64,000 nt of DNA from Curtobacterium sp. MCBA15_009 (GCF_001864895.1 NZ_MJGO01000023.1:165651-229650), one strand, 5' to 3'. Counted from the first letter of the stretch, positions 8,539 through 16,703 are shown. Notes: generated by a model from the sequence alone, not told the origin. A program made the numbers and translations.

Positions 8539-9438
8539 ATGCCCGAGGACCAGTACGAGTTCGGGGACCCGCGCACGCGCTACCCCGACGTCAAGCCGGA
8601 ACCGCAGACCCAGGCCGAGCCGGGCCTCCAGTCCGAGATGGACCCGGTGCCGGACCTCGGTGAGACGAGCTACCGCGGCACCGGCCGGCTCGCCGGCCGG
8701 AAGGCCCTGATCACCGGCGCCGACTCCGGCATCGGCGGCGCCGTCGCGATCGCCTTCGCCCGTGAGGGCGCCGACGTCGCGCTCGCCTACCTGCCCGAGG
8801 AGCAGTCCGACGCGGACCACGTCATCGAGCAGATCCGGGCCGCCGGGCGCACCGCCGTGGCGATCCCCGGCGACCTGCGCGACAAGGCGTACGCCCAGGA
8901 ACTCGTCGACCAGGCCGTCGCCGGGCTCGGCGGCATCGACGCGCTCGTCAGCGTCGCCGGCAAGCAGCGCTGGCAGCCGGACCTGCTCGACATCACCGAC
9001 GAGCAGTTCGAGGCGACGTTCGACGTCAACCTGTTCGGGCTCTTCCGGCTCGTCAAGGCGGCGCTCCCGCACCTGCAGCCGGGCGCGACCATCACGACGA
9101 CCGCGTCGATGGAGGCCTACCAGCCGGCGCCGGACCGTCTCGACTACGCCGCGTCGAAGGGTGCGATCAACAACTTCTCGAAGGGGCTGTCGCAGCTGCT
9201 CGTCGAGCGCGGCATCCGCGTGAACATCGTCGCCCCGGGCCCGACGTGGACCGTGCTCCAGCCGAGCGGCGGGGTCGACCCGTCGACGCTGCCGGAGTTC
9301 GGCTCGAGCGAGTCCCCGATGGGCCGCGCCGGCCAGCCGGCCGAGCTCGCACCGGCCTACGTGTTCCTCGCCTCGCAGGAGTCGAGCTTCGTGGCCGGCG
9401 AGACGCTGAACGTCAACGGGGGCATGGTCACCCCCTGA
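8539..9438 (+). CDS. SDR-family oxidoreductase, YghA/general-stress type
   Basis: 299 residues. A Gln/Pro/Glu-rich N-terminal extension of about 50 residues precedes the Rossmann motif TGADSGIG (59-66). The catalytic triad is Ser190, Tyr203 and Lys207 (YAASK). The N-terminal extension ending in GRLAGRKALITG is diagnostic of the YghA/YdaD-like glucose or aldehyde dehydrogenase group, often stress induced. It starts 1 base after the alcohol dehydrogenase stop, so the pair is probably made together. A hairpin at 9446-9478 ends the transcript. Confidence 0.92.
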   Translation: MPEDQYEFGDPRTRYPDVKPEPQTQAEPGLQSEMDPVPDLGETSYRGTGRLAGRKALITGADSGIGGAVAIAFAREGADVALAYLPEEQSDADHVIEQIRAAGRTAVAIPGDLRDKAYAQELVDQAVAGLGGIDALVSVAGKQRWQPDLLDITDEQFEATFDVNLFGLFRLVKAALPHLQPGATITTTASMEAYQPAPDRLDYAASKGAINNFSKGLSQLLVERGIRVNIVAPGPTWTVLQPSGGVDPSTLPEFGSSESPMGRAGQPAELAPAYVFLASQESSFVAGETLNVNGGMVTP

Positions 9439-9445
9439 CCACCAG

Positions 9446-9478
9446 CACCGGGCGGGAATGGAATCCGCCCGCCCGGTG
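9446..9478 (+). terminator. Terminator hairpin after SDR gene
   Basis: Perfect 11-bp arms at 9446-9456 and 9468-9478 with an 11-base loop, placed 8 bases after the SDR stop. There is no T tract. Confidence 0.65.
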
Positions 9479-9511
9479 TCGAACACTGCACCGAACGCGA
9501 AGGAGCACACC

Positions 9512-9658
9512 ATGAGCCTCGACCTCCACGACCTCCACAAGAGCGCCGGGATCGACGACGACCGCACCTGCCTGCCGAAGTCGACCCTGTCCAGCCTGCG
9601 CGACGAGCGCACCCCGTCCTTCGGACGGTGGCTCGGGCAGATCAACGGTCAGGACTGA
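9512..9658 (+). CDS. Small hypothetical protein
   Basis: 48-residue open frame with a good Shine-Dalgarno (AAGGAG at 9500-9505) six bases before the ATG. The sequence is polar and acidic at the N-terminus (MSLDLHDLHKSAGIDDD), has Cys20 and ends RWLGQINGQD. No family is recognised. It is closed by its own palindromic terminator at 9679-9720. The ribosome binding site and flanking terminators support real translation. Confidence 0.6.
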   Translation: MSLDLHDLHKSAGIDDDRTCLPKSTLSSLRDERTPSFGRWLGQINGQD

Positions 9659-9678
9659 CCGAGGGCGCTCCACGCGAG

Positions 9679-9720
9679 GAACGGGAGGCGCGGTGCCGGA
9701 CGGCACCGCGCCTCCCGTTC
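9679..9720 (+). terminator. Palindromic terminator, family copy 2
   Basis: 19-bp perfect arms (9679-9697 and 9702-9720) around a GGAC loop. The arm core GGGAGGCGCGGTGCC is identical to the palindrome at 5279-5322. Confidence 0.8.
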
Positions 9721-9745
9721 GTCCGTCCGGCAGCCACCGCGCTGC

Positions 9746-9751
9746 TACGGT
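9746..9751 (+). promoter_or_regulatory. -10 element, leaderless gene
   Basis: TACGGT ends 6 bases before the ATG at 9758 and there is no Shine-Dalgarno, so transcription probably starts at or next to the start codon. Confidence 0.55.
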
Positions 9752-9757
9752 GCAGCC

Positions 9758-10677
9758 ATGTCCTGGGGTCGGCGGTACTTCGCACTGCAGGCCGCGGGCG
9801 GGGCGGTCTGGTGGCTCGCCGTCGCCTCGGTCCCGTCCGTCCGGCAGGTGACGCTCGGGTCCCTCGACCCCGTCGCGGTGGCCGTCGTCGACGTCCCGCT
9901 CTTCGTGGTCGCCTCGGCGCTGGCTGCGGCGGGGCTGTGCTGGGCCGCCGTGGTGAGCACCGGCTGGACCGTGCTGGTGCTCGCTGCCCTGGCGTGCTGG
10001 GCGACCGCCACGCGTGAGGCCGGCTGGGGCGTCCTGGTGATGACCGCAGCGGCCGTCGGGTCGGCGCTCGCCCTGTGCCTGGTCCTGCTCGGCCGCGTGC
10101 CGACCGAGTGGGTGACGTCCGGTCCCCTGCGGTTCGCGACCGCCGACCCGCAGGCCCCCCGCTCCCGCCACGTGCGCGGGACCGTGCTGCAGATCGTCGT
10201 GTTCTGGGGCCTGTTCCTCGGGGTGTTCCCGCTCCTCGTCGCGGCCGCGGAGCACCGCTGGCAGCTGCACCCGCCGCTCCCCCGGCTGTCCGGACCGGGG
10301 CGGCGATGCTCGGTGTCGTCGTGCTCCTCGGGGCGAGCGCCCTCGGCATCGCCGCGGCCGCCGTGATGTCGACGCTCGGCGACGGCACGCCCCTGCCGTC
10401 TGCGTCGGCGAACCGCCTGGTCGTCGCCGGCCCGTACCGGTCCGTCCGCAACCCCATGGCGCTCGCGGGCATCACGCAGGGCGTCGCGGTCGGCCTGCTG
10501 CTCGGTTCGTGGCTCGTCGTCGTCTACGCCGTCGCCGGTTCCGTCGTGTGGAACTGCGTCGTGCGGCCGCTCGAGGAGGCGGACCTCGAGCGTCGCTTCG
10601 GCGACGACTTCCGGCGCTACGCCGCGCAGGTGCGCTGCTGGGTCCCCCGACCACCGGTTCCGTCGTCCGTGCGGTGA
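9758..10677 (+). pseudogene. Isoprenylcysteine carboxyl methyltransferase-like membrane protein, frameshifted
   Basis: The N-terminal part (9758 to about 10280, with about six hydrophobic segments) is in one frame. The C-terminal part, with the family motif GPYRSVRNPMALAG and the tail RRFGDDFRRYAAQVRCWVPR, is in the next frame. The GPYxxxRNPxY-like motif binds AdoMet in ICMT/PEMT-type membrane methyltransferases. Adding one C to the run CCCCC at 10279-10283 would join the halves as LHPPLPPAVRTGAAML, giving a protein of about 305 residues. The break is therefore either a real 1-base deletion or a sequencing error in a homopolymer. A start at the internal ATG near 10305 for the second half alone cannot be excluded. 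Confidence 0.75.
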
Positions 10678-10684
10678 CGACGGG

Positions 10685-10730
10685 ACGGACAGGAGGCCCG
10701 TGGCGGCGTCGCCACGGGCCTCCCGTCCGT
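10685..10730. terminator. Palindromic terminator between convergent genes
   Basis: 21-base arms 10685-10705 and 10710-10730 around a GCGT loop with one mismatch (core GGAGGCCCGTGGC). It serves the convergent methyltransferase-like gene and the acetyltransferase gene. Confidence 0.75.
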
Positions 10731-11284
10731 CAGCGGGTCGCGTCCGGAGCCGGCAGGTCGCGGATCCGCCGGGCGGGCACCCCGGCGTAGACGCCGTGCG
10801 CCGTGAGGCGCCCGACGACCACCGCGCCGGCGGCCACGACGACGTCGTGCTCGATGTGCGCGCCGGGCACGACCGTCACGCGGCCGCCGATCCAGACGTG
10901 CTCCTCGATCACCACCGGCCGCGCCGACGCGGTGTCGTCCCACCGGCCGCGGTCGTCGATCGCGTGGTGGCTCGTCATGATGAGCACCTGCATGCCGATG
11001 GCGGTGCCAGCGCCGATCGTGACGGGTGCGACCGCCTCGACCGTCACGCCGCGGTTGCAGAACACTCCGCGGCCGATCGTCAGGTTGCGCGGGTCGCCGG
11101 TGAGCGAGAAGCCGGCCCCCGGCCCCGACTCGACGTGCGCGCCGACCGCCGTGAGCAGTGCGCGCCGGGCGACCCGCGGCAGCAGCGGCGAGCCGAGGAG
11201 CGCGGTCAGCAGCAGGTGCTCGCGGGCGTACGCGACGTCCTCGCGCAGCCGGGACCCGAGGCCGGGCTGGGTGGTGGCGGTCAT
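10730..11284 (-). CDS. Hexapeptide-repeat O-acetyltransferase
   Basis: 184 residues with a left-handed beta-helix of hexapeptide repeats covering about residues 65-165. Visible turns include IGRGVFCNRGVTVEAVAPVT, IGAGTAIGMQVLIMT and VWIGGRVTVVPGAHIEHDVV. SHHAID near residue 105 carries the catalytic His of sugar and maltose/galactoside O-acetyltransferases. The start at 11284 begins MTATTQPG; a longer in-frame start exists at 11326 but adds low-complexity sequence. The acceptor sugar or lipid is unknown. Confidence 0.85.
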   Translation of the reverse strand: MTATTQPGLGSRLREDVAYAREHLLLTALLGSPLLPRVARRALLTAVGAHVESGPGAGFSLTGDPRNLTIGRGVFCNRGVTVEAVAPVTIGAGTAIGMQVLIMTSHHAIDDRGRWDDTASARPVVIEEHVWIGGRVTVVPGAHIEHDVVVAAGAVVVGRLTAHGVYAGVPARRIRDLPAPDATR

Positions 11285-11491
11285 GCGGCCTCCGCAGGGT
11301 CGGGACGCCGCCGGTCGGACGCCCACTGCGGCACCGTACGGGCGCGGCCACCGGCCCGACCATCGGGGGCCTGCGCGGTTGCGCGATCCTTGCGGTACCC
11401 CGCCGGGGTGTGGTCGGTCGACGGGCGCCCGCGGGCGGCCGGCGGCCGCCGGGGCGTGCCGGTGGACACCGCCGGGCGTGCGGGCGGCCGG

Positions 11492-12427
11492 TCAGTCGCG
11501 GGCGGCCTGCGCGGTCTGGCGCGGGAGCTCGCCGAACTCCTCACGGTAGCTGCCCGCGAAGCGGCCGAGGTGCGCGAAGCCGGTCGCCCGGGCGATCTCC
11601 GCGACGCTGCGGTCGCCGCCGGCCTGCAGCTGCTCACGGGCGAGCAGGAGCCGGATCCGCCGCAGGTACATCGTCGGCGTGATCCCGTGGTGTCGCTGGA
11701 ACGCGGCCTGCAGACCCCGCACGCTCAGGCCGGCTGCCGCGGCGACGTCCTCGACGGTGATCGACTCGGTGGCGTGGTCGAGCAGGAAGGTCTCGGCGCG
11801 GGCGAACCGGGCCGTCGAGGCGAGGGCGGGCTCCTGCTGCCCCACCGGCCAGTGCGGGATCGCCGTGAGGAGCCCCGCGGCGGCGAACCGGGCCAGCTCG
11901 TGCTCGCGGGCCGCCGACACCTCGCTCGGCCCACGCAGGACGTGCTCGGCAACGGAACGGACCGTCAGCCACCACGCCGCCAGCGCCGGCCCCTCCGGGA
12001 CGTGGTGCGGGCGGAACCGGAGCGGCCCGGGCCGCCAGTCCCCGCGCTCGGCGGCGACCTGCTCGACGACCGACCGGTCGATGCGCAGGACGTCGTGCTG
12101 GAAGTCCTCCCACCGGAAGCGCTGCGGCTCCTGTCGGTACAGGACGGGCCTGCCGATCGGCACCGGCTCGTCGTCGACGGCCGCGGAGCCGGACTTCAGC
12201 CAGACGATCATCATCGTCGTACCGGGCTCGACGGACCCGCTCAGGACGCCGGTGCACCCGGTCGACCCGAGGGAGAGCAGCGCCGTGCCGCGGACCCGCT
12301 CCGTGAAGACGAACGGCCCGGAACCCGCCACGACGACGAGGTCGTGCGTCGTGTACGTGCGCGACAACGCCTCGGCGGCGGCCGAGGGCTCGGCGGTCGT
12401 GATCTCCCGCTGGGAGCGGTGCATCAT
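11492..12427 (-). CDS. AraC-family transcriptional regulator
   Basis: 311 residues with a sensor domain of the AraC-binding-like type (residues 1-200) and a C-terminal double helix-turn-helix (about 210-305). The DNA-binding signature is clear: TVEDVAAAAGLSVRGLQAAF for the first HTH and GDRSVAEIARATGFAHLGRF followed by SYREEFGELP for the second. The ATG at 12427 was chosen; a GTG nine bases further upstream is also possible. It is a paralogue of the regulator at 20383-21345. The ligand is not predictable. It is divergent from the small gene at 12544. Confidence 0.9.
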   Translation of the reverse strand: MMHRSQREITTAEPSAAAEALSRTYTTHDLVVVAGSGPFVFTERVRGTALLSLGSTGCTGVLSGSVEPGTTMMIVWLKSGSAAVDDEPVPIGRPVLYRQEPQRFRWEDFQHDVLRIDRSVVEQVAAERGDWRPGPLRFRPHHVPEGPALAAWWLTVRSVAEHVLRGPSEVSAAREHELARFAAAGLLTAIPHWPVGQQEPALASTARFARAETFLLDHATESITVEDVAAAAGLSVRGLQAAFQRHHGITPTMYLRRIRLLLAREQLQAGGDRSVAEIARATGFAHLGRFAGSYREEFGELPRQTAQAARD

Positions 12428-12543
12428 CTCGGGCACGTGATGATCCTCGCGACATGTCGCCATCCGCGCAACGCACACCGCAGGGCGTTCCTGGGTCCGC
12501 GCGAGGGGCCGGTGGACAGGATGGACGTCCGGAGGCACCACCC

Positions 12544-12876
12544 ATGAAGACGATCCAGTACGACCGTTCGACGATCCTGACGAGCGACGACGTCGCCGAC
12601 GCGGTGATCGAGTACGCCGCGGCGCTCGCCGGCGGCAGCCGCGCCGACACGATCGCGATCCCCGCGGTGGCCGCCGACGGCACGATGACGACGACGAAGG
12701 TGCTCATCGGGCCGTCGAGCCAACTCGTCGTCGAGGACGCCGACGAGGACGAGCTCGAACTGGAGAACGGCGACTTCGTGGCGCGGTTGCAGGCCGCCGC
12801 GGCGACCTTCACCCACCACGAGCCGATCCACGCCGACCAGCGGGACGACCTGTTGCCGGGCGACCAGCGCCCGTAG
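12544..12876 (+). CDS. Small acidic protein, paralogue A of a convergent pair
   Basis: 110 residues, acidic in the C-terminal half (DADEDELELENGDF). It aligns over its length with the protein encoded at 12894-13208. Both have a short N-terminal strand, then DAVIEYAAAL here versus EAVIRYAAAL there, then an IAIPAV/VSVPTV strand, an LIGPSSQLVVE/LLAPAVAVAVE strand, an acidic stretch with GDxF(V/L)xx(I/L), and an EPIH/APVH ending. I do not recognise a named domain; similar proteins seem confined to Microbacteriaceae. Confidence 0.75.
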   Translation: MKTIQYDRSTILTSDDVADAVIEYAAALAGGSRADTIAIPAVAADGTMTTTKVLIGPSSQLVVEDADEDELELENGDFVARLQAAAATFTHHEPIHADQRDDLLPGDQRP

Positions 12877-12893
12877 CGTCCCCGTCGGGAGCG

Positions 12894-13208
12894 TCACCGG
12901 CCGAAGTCGGACCGGTGCACGGGGGCGTCGATGGCCAGCACGGCCTCGGTGCGACTGGTGATCTCGCGCAGGAACGCGTCGCCGTCGGGTTCGAGGTCGT
13001 CGTCCGGTGCCGGCTCGACGGCCACCGCGACGGCGGGAGCGAGCAGGACCTCGACCGTGGCCGCCGAGCCGTAGTCGTCGACCGTCGGGACGGAGACGAC
13101 GTCGCTCAGACGGCTCTGGTGCAGCGCCGCGGCGTAGCGGATCACCGCCTCGGCGATCGCGTCGCCGGTCAGGACACGGACGGTGCCCGCGTAGTTGAGG
13201 TACTTCAC
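12894..13208 (-). CDS. Small acidic protein, paralogue B of a convergent pair
   Basis: 104 residues starting at GTG 13208 (MKYLNYAGTVRVLTGDAIAE). It is homologous to the gene it faces at 12544-12876 and separated from it by only 17 bases. Shared elements are TGDAIAEAVIRYAAAL, the two following hydrophobic strands, the acidic DDDLEPDGDAF segment and the terminal APVH. The alternate-frame extension upstream of 13208 was rejected because it loses similarity to the paralogue. The function is unknown. Confidence 0.75.
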   Translation of the reverse strand: MKYLNYAGTVRVLTGDAIAEAVIRYAAALHQSRLSDVVSVPTVDDYGSAATVEVLLAPAVAVAVEPAPDDDLEPDGDAFLREITSRTEAVLAIDAPVHRSDFGR

Positions 13209-13445
13209 GGCGACGGCTCCCAGGTGACGAGGAGCGCCCGCCACGGTGACGGGTTCCGGATCTCCCCGAACACTAGGCCGCGGCAGGTGAGCGGCACACA
13301 TGTACGACCGACCGGGTCCCCCAGGTCCCCGTGCTCCGCGGTGCCGCGCCACGGGCGGTGTCCGGTTCCCGTACTGCTCACGGCTCCACGCTGGTACGAA
13401 CGGAGGGGCGCCGCCGTTCCGTGCGGTGCGGGAAGGGAACGCATC

Positions 13446-14282
13446 TTGACCGAGATCACCGCCCACCACGGGCTCTTCAAGGACACCAACCTGCACGTCG
13501 ACGACACCGGCGGCTCCGGCCGCACCGTCGTCCTGATCCACGGCTGGCCGCTGTCCGGCGAGTCCTGGAGCAAGCAGGTCCCCGCCTTCGTCGACGCCGG
13601 CTACCGGGTCGTCACGTACGACCGCCGCGGCTTCGGGCGCAGCGACAAGCCGAAGACCGGCTACGACTACGACCACCTGACCGAGGACCTGCACACCCTG
13701 CTCACCGAGCTCGACCTGCAGGACGTCACCCTGGTCGGCTTCTCGATGGGCGGCGGCGAGGTCGCACGCTACTTCAGCAAGTACGGCACCGAGCGGGTGC
13801 ACAGCGTCGTCTTCGCCTCGGCGGTCCCGCCGTACCTGCTCCAGACGTCGGACAACCCCGACGGTCCCCTGCCGAAGTCGCAGGCCGAGGAGATGACGGC
13901 CGGCCTGACGAAGGACGAGGACGCCTTCTACGACCAGTTCACCACCGACTTCTTCTCGGTCGACGGCACCCTGGTCGTCTCCGAGCAGGACCGTCAGGAG
14001 GCCCTGGCCCTCGCGAAGCAGGCGTCGAAGACCGCCGCCCTCGAAGCCATGGCGTCCTTCGCGAACACCGACTTCCGCGAGGACCTGCCGAAGGTCACGG
14101 TCCCGACGCTCGTCATCCACGGTGACGGCGACGCCACGGTGCCCTTCGAGGGCTCCGGTGCCCGCACCCACGCCGCGATCGCCGGCTCCGAGCTGCACGT
14201 CGTCGCGGGCGGCCCGCACGGCGTGAACGTCAGCCACCCGGACGAGTGGAACCGCGTCGTGCTGGAGTTCCTGCAGAAGTAG
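13446..14282 (+). CDS. Alpha/beta hydrolase, non-haem chloroperoxidase/arylesterase type
   Basis: 278 residues. The nucleophile elbow is GFSMGGG with Ser100. The oxyanion segment is HGWPLSGESW (residues 32-41). The acid is in HGDGDATVPF and the catalytic His in GGPHGVNVSH near the C-terminus. The order and the YDRRGFGRSDKP motif match cofactor-free haloperoxidases/arylesterases, which hydrolyse esters and can make peracids. The start is TTG at 13446, the only candidate directly after the purine-rich GGGAAGGGAA, and it begins MTEITAHHGLFKDTN as in homologues. A terminator hairpin follows the stop. Confidence 0.9.
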   Translation: MTEITAHHGLFKDTNLHVDDTGGSGRTVVLIHGWPLSGESWSKQVPAFVDAGYRVVTYDRRGFGRSDKPKTGYDYDHLTEDLHTLLTELDLQDVTLVGFSMGGGEVARYFSKYGTERVHSVVFASAVPPYLLQTSDNPDGPLPKSQAEEMTAGLTKDEDAFYDQFTTDFFSVDGTLVVSEQDRQEALALAKQASKTAALEAMASFANTDFREDLPKVTVPTLVIHGDGDATVPFEGSGARTHAAIAGSELHVVAGGPHGVNVSHPDEWNRVVLEFLQK

Positions 14283-14294
14283 CACCAGCGCCAT

Positions 14295-14334
14295 CAGGAG
14301 ACGTCGGGTCCGTTCCAGGACCCGACGTCTCCTG
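14295..14334 (+). terminator. Terminator hairpin after hydrolase
   Basis: Perfect 17-bp arms 14295-14311 and 14318-14334 with a 6-base loop, 13 bases after the stop. The core CAGGAGACGTCGGG is a different sequence from the GGGAGGC family. Confidence 0.8.
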
Positions 14335-14389
14335 CGTGTCCGGGGTCGGCCCCCTGGCGCCTCCGGAACACGTGCGGCATCCTGGAGCC

Positions 14390-14917
14390 GTGCGGACGGC
14401 TCGGGGGTTCGGAACGGTCGGGGCAGCGCTGCTCCTCGCGGCGACGAGCGGCTGCGCGCTCGGACCCGGGACGGCGTGCCCGGCGATCGGGTACACGAAC
14501 ACCGTCGAACTGCGGCTCGAGGGTGCCGAGGCCGACCGCGTCGCACGGATCGCGTACTGTTCCGGCGCCGGGTGCACGCCGACCACCGCGCCGTCCCTCG
14601 CGCCGTCGGACGACGCTCCGCTCGCGCCGAGCGACGCCGCAGCGGCACCGCGACCGGGCGCCGCGACGCCGGCCGCACCGCCGACGGGGACACCTGCGCC
14701 TGCCGACCCGCTGTTCCCCGCCACGGAGCACGACGGCGATGTCTGGAACGTCGTCGGGATCGCCGATGCACCGGCGCGGGCGCGGATCGCGCTGCTCGAC
14801 GACCGCGGTCGGACGCTCCGGACGGCCGAGGTGACCCTGCGGTGGACCCGGACCGGCGGGTCCGAGCAGTGCGGCGGCCCGTCGACCGCACGCGCACGCG
14901 TCGACCCGGCGCACTGA
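14390..14917 (+). CDS. Lipoprotein of unknown function
   Basis: 175 residues from GTG 14390. The signal peptide RTARGFGTVGAALLLAATSG is followed by a lipobox Cys at about residue 23, so export and lipid anchoring are likely. Residues 65-115 are an Ala/Pro/Thr-rich flexible region. Four further Cys residues (CPAIG, YCSGAGC, QCGG) could form disulfides outside the cell. The C-terminal part (VWNVVGIADAPARARIALLD) resembles a beta-rich domain. No family is recognised. Confidence 0.75.
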   Translation: MRTARGFGTVGAALLLAATSGCALGPGTACPAIGYTNTVELRLEGAEADRVARIAYCSGAGCTPTTAPSLAPSDDAPLAPSDAAAAPRPGAATPAAPPTGTPAPADPLFPATEHDGDVWNVVGIADAPARARIALLDDRGRTLRTAEVTLRWTRTGGSEQCGGPSTARARVDPAH

Positions 14918-14923
14918 CGCCGG

Positions 14924-14968
14924 GCGCACCAACACCGGGCGCACCGACACCGCGCGCACGGACACGGT
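14924..14968. repeat. Three 15-bp tandem repeats
   Basis: Units at 14924-14938, 14939-14953 and 14954-14968 (first unit GCGCACCAACACCGG), differing by a few bases each. Confidence 0.75.
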
Positions 14969-15109
14969 CCCGCATCCGCCGCAGGGACCGTGTGTCCGGC
15001 GACACAGTTCCCCCGGCAGGCGGATGCACCGGGCGCCGCCCCGCGGGACAGTGGAGACGTGCGGGGAATCCGGGTGGACGCGGCCGCGGTCGTGGGGGCC
15101 GCGGCCGCG

Positions 15110-15169
15110 GGCCCGGGAGTCGCCGGCCCGGGTCTCGCGGGTCCGGGTGTCGCGGGCCTGGGTGTCGCC
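15110..15169. repeat. Four 15-bp tandem repeats
   Basis: Units at 15110-15124, 15125-15139, 15140-15154 and 15155-15169 (consensus GGCCCGGGTGTCGCG). Confidence 0.8.
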
Positions 15170-15222
15170 GTCACGGACCGGACCCGTTGCCCCGTGCGGG
15201 GCACGGGGAGCAGACTGCGGCG

Positions 15223-15774
15223 ATGGACCACGACGCAGCGCTGACCACCGCACTCGTCCCCGCCGGGGCGACGACGGCCGAGGTGGTGGCATGGTCGACG
15301 ACGGACCCGGGCACCGGCGTCACCGCGACCCTGCACGACGACCTCGGCCCGGTGCGGATGACCGTGCGCACGATCGTCCGGACGGGAGAACGCCTGACCG
15401 ACGAGGGGTTCGCGCACGGCGTCGCCACCGATGCGCTCACGCTCGCTGCGAGCGCCGCCTGGGCGTTCCTCGCCGCGCGCCTGCCACCGATCGAGTCGGA
15501 GGACCAGCGTCCTGCAGCGCTCGCTGCGGCCCGCGCAGTCGACGTCGAGGCGGAGGCGCTCGGCGCCCAGCTGCCCGATCAGGACGTGTGGCCGATCCGA
15601 GCGGTCGAGGTCGATGGCGTGCGGTACGCCCTGCGTGTGCACGCCTTCCCCGACGGCGTCGCGGGCTTCGGCGACCTCGGACCCGAGGTCTTCACCGTCG
15701 CCGCCGACCGGCTTCCCGAGGACCTGGTACTCCTGCGTCGGCCGGTGCGGGGACGGGTGCTGCTCGAGGGGTGA
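15223..15774 (+). CDS. Hypothetical protein, 183 residues
   Basis: Start ATG 15223 with a CAGACT element six bases upstream, so possibly leaderless. The protein is acidic and mixed alpha/beta, with a helical segment TDALTLAASAAWAFLAARLP and a C-terminal VRYALRVHAFPDGVAGFGDL stretch. No signal peptide or membrane helix is visible. A longer frame runs upstream through the repeat-bearing intergenic region but carries no protein-like sequence, so the ATG was preferred. No family recognised. Confidence 0.7.
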   Translation: MDHDAALTTALVPAGATTAEVVAWSTTDPGTGVTATLHDDLGPVRMTVRTIVRTGERLTDEGFAHGVATDALTLAASAAWAFLAARLPPIESEDQRPAALAAARAVDVEAEALGAQLPDQDVWPIRAVEVDGVRYALRVHAFPDGVAGFGDLGPEVFTVAADRLPEDLVLLRRPVRGRVLLEG

Positions 15775-15795
15775 CTGCGGACGGCCGTGAAGCGA

Positions 15796-16158
15796 TCAGG
15801 GCCGCTCGTCCACCAGTGCCACGAAACGGCTCCCCACGCCCTCGACCTCGCGGCGGGTGAACCCTGCGGTGGGTTCGGGTGCCTGGTAGGGCGCGTGGTA
15901 GTCGCACATCAGGTAGTCCCACTCGGGCCACCACTTCTTCGGCCTCGCCGACTCCGCGTAACCGCAGACGACGCACTCCAGGCGGGTCCACACCTTCTTG
16001 GCACCGGTCCGGTTCGCTCGGGACTGCGCGAGCCACGCCGGCGGGTCCTGGTCGATCGCGTCGAGCTCGGCCTCGCTGAGGCGTGCCGGGATCCCGTGGT
16101 GGACCGCCATCTCGATCGGGATGTCGAGTCGGATCGCGGCGTCACGTCGGGAGAGCAT
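15796..16158 (-). CDS. Small putative zinc-binding protein
   Basis: 120 residues from ATG 16158. The N-terminal half (MLSRRDAAIRLDIPIEMAVH, then LSEAELDAIDQDPPAWL) is helical, with the DPPAWLAQSRANR pattern. The C-terminal half has CVVCGY and MCDYH, which could form a one-zinc ribbon. The pattern vaguely recalls the DUF5997 group but I am not sure. The GNAT reading frame from upstream runs over this gene in another frame for about 250 bases. Confidence 0.7.
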   Translation of the reverse strand: MLSRRDAAIRLDIPIEMAVHHGIPARLSEAELDAIDQDPPAWLAQSRANRTGAKKVWTRLECVVCGYAESARPKKWWPEWDYLMCDYHAPYQAPEPTAGFTRREVEGVGSRFVALVDERP

Positions 16159-16697
16159 CCCCCCAGGGTAGGTTCTGTCGGCTGCGGGACCCGACACGCG
16201 GACGGCGAAGATGCCCAGGCGTCCGGAGCCAGCTCCGGCCGCCCGGGCACGGCCCGGTGTTCGAGCACCCACTCGTCGTCGGCTTCCGCGGCCACGGACC
16301 GCCAGAAGGCCGACGCGACGGTGTTGGCGTCCTGGAACGCGACGGACCAGCGACCGGGACGCTGTCCTGTCAGGCGACGGACCGCCTCCCGGCCGATGCC
16401 CGACCGGCGCGCGCCGTGCACGACGAAGAAGCTGCTGATCACGCGTTCGTCGGCGTCCAGGCCGCGCAGCACCGCGAGTCCGACAGGGTGGGACCCGAGA
16501 CGGAACAGGTGCACGGCGTGGTCGGAACGCGTGAACCCGGCGTCCAGACGTTCCTGACGGAACCGCCCGTGCGCGTCGGGGAGCGCCGCGGTGAACGCGG
16601 ACATCTCGTGCCGGAACATGGTCCAGAGCTGGTCGAGCACGGGTCGGTCCGGAGCGTCGGCTCGGTTGACGGTGAGGGCTGCTGTCGGAGTGGTCAC
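15909..16697 (-). CDS. GNAT-family N-acetyltransferase with abnormal C-terminal run-on
   Basis: Residues 1 to about 160 form a GNAT fold. The acetyl-CoA loop region reads FFVVHGARRSGIGREAVRRL near residues 91-110, and the later strand has DANTVASAFWRSVAAE. Family members are about 160-175 residues, but this frame continues to 262 residues, with residues 180-262 overlapping the downstream small zinc-binding gene in a different frame. The expected stop near 16205-16158 appears to have been lost by a small indel, or the tail is genuine but unstructured. The true C-terminus is therefore uncertain; the N-terminal domain is solid. Confidence 0.75.
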   Translation of the reverse strand: MTTPTAALTVNRADAPDRPVLDQLWTMFRHEMSAFTAALPDAHGRFRQERLDAGFTRSDHAVHLFRLGSHPVGLAVLRGLDADERVISSFFVVHGARRSGIGREAVRRLTGQRPGRWSVAFQDANTVASAFWRSVAAEADDEWVLEHRAVPGRPELAPDAWASSPSACRVPQPTEPTLGGCSPDVTPRSDSTSRSRWRSTTGSRHASARPSSTRSTRTRRRGSRSPERTGPVPRRCGPAWSASSAVTRSRRGRRSGGPSGTT

Positions 16698-16703
16698 ACG
16701 AGA

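Larger units (their letters stand above)
14918..15222. other. Intergenic region with short tandem repeats, no gene seen
   Basis: 305 bases between the lipoprotein gene and the next hypothetical gene. Several frames are open, but none has a convincing start or recognisable protein. It holds two clusters of 15-bp tandem repeats described separately. Confidence 0.6.

Noticed and set aside
14990..15244. A protein of Gly-Pro-Gly-Val repeats
   Set aside because: The repeats come from a 15-bp DNA tandem array and the frame lacks a convincing start.
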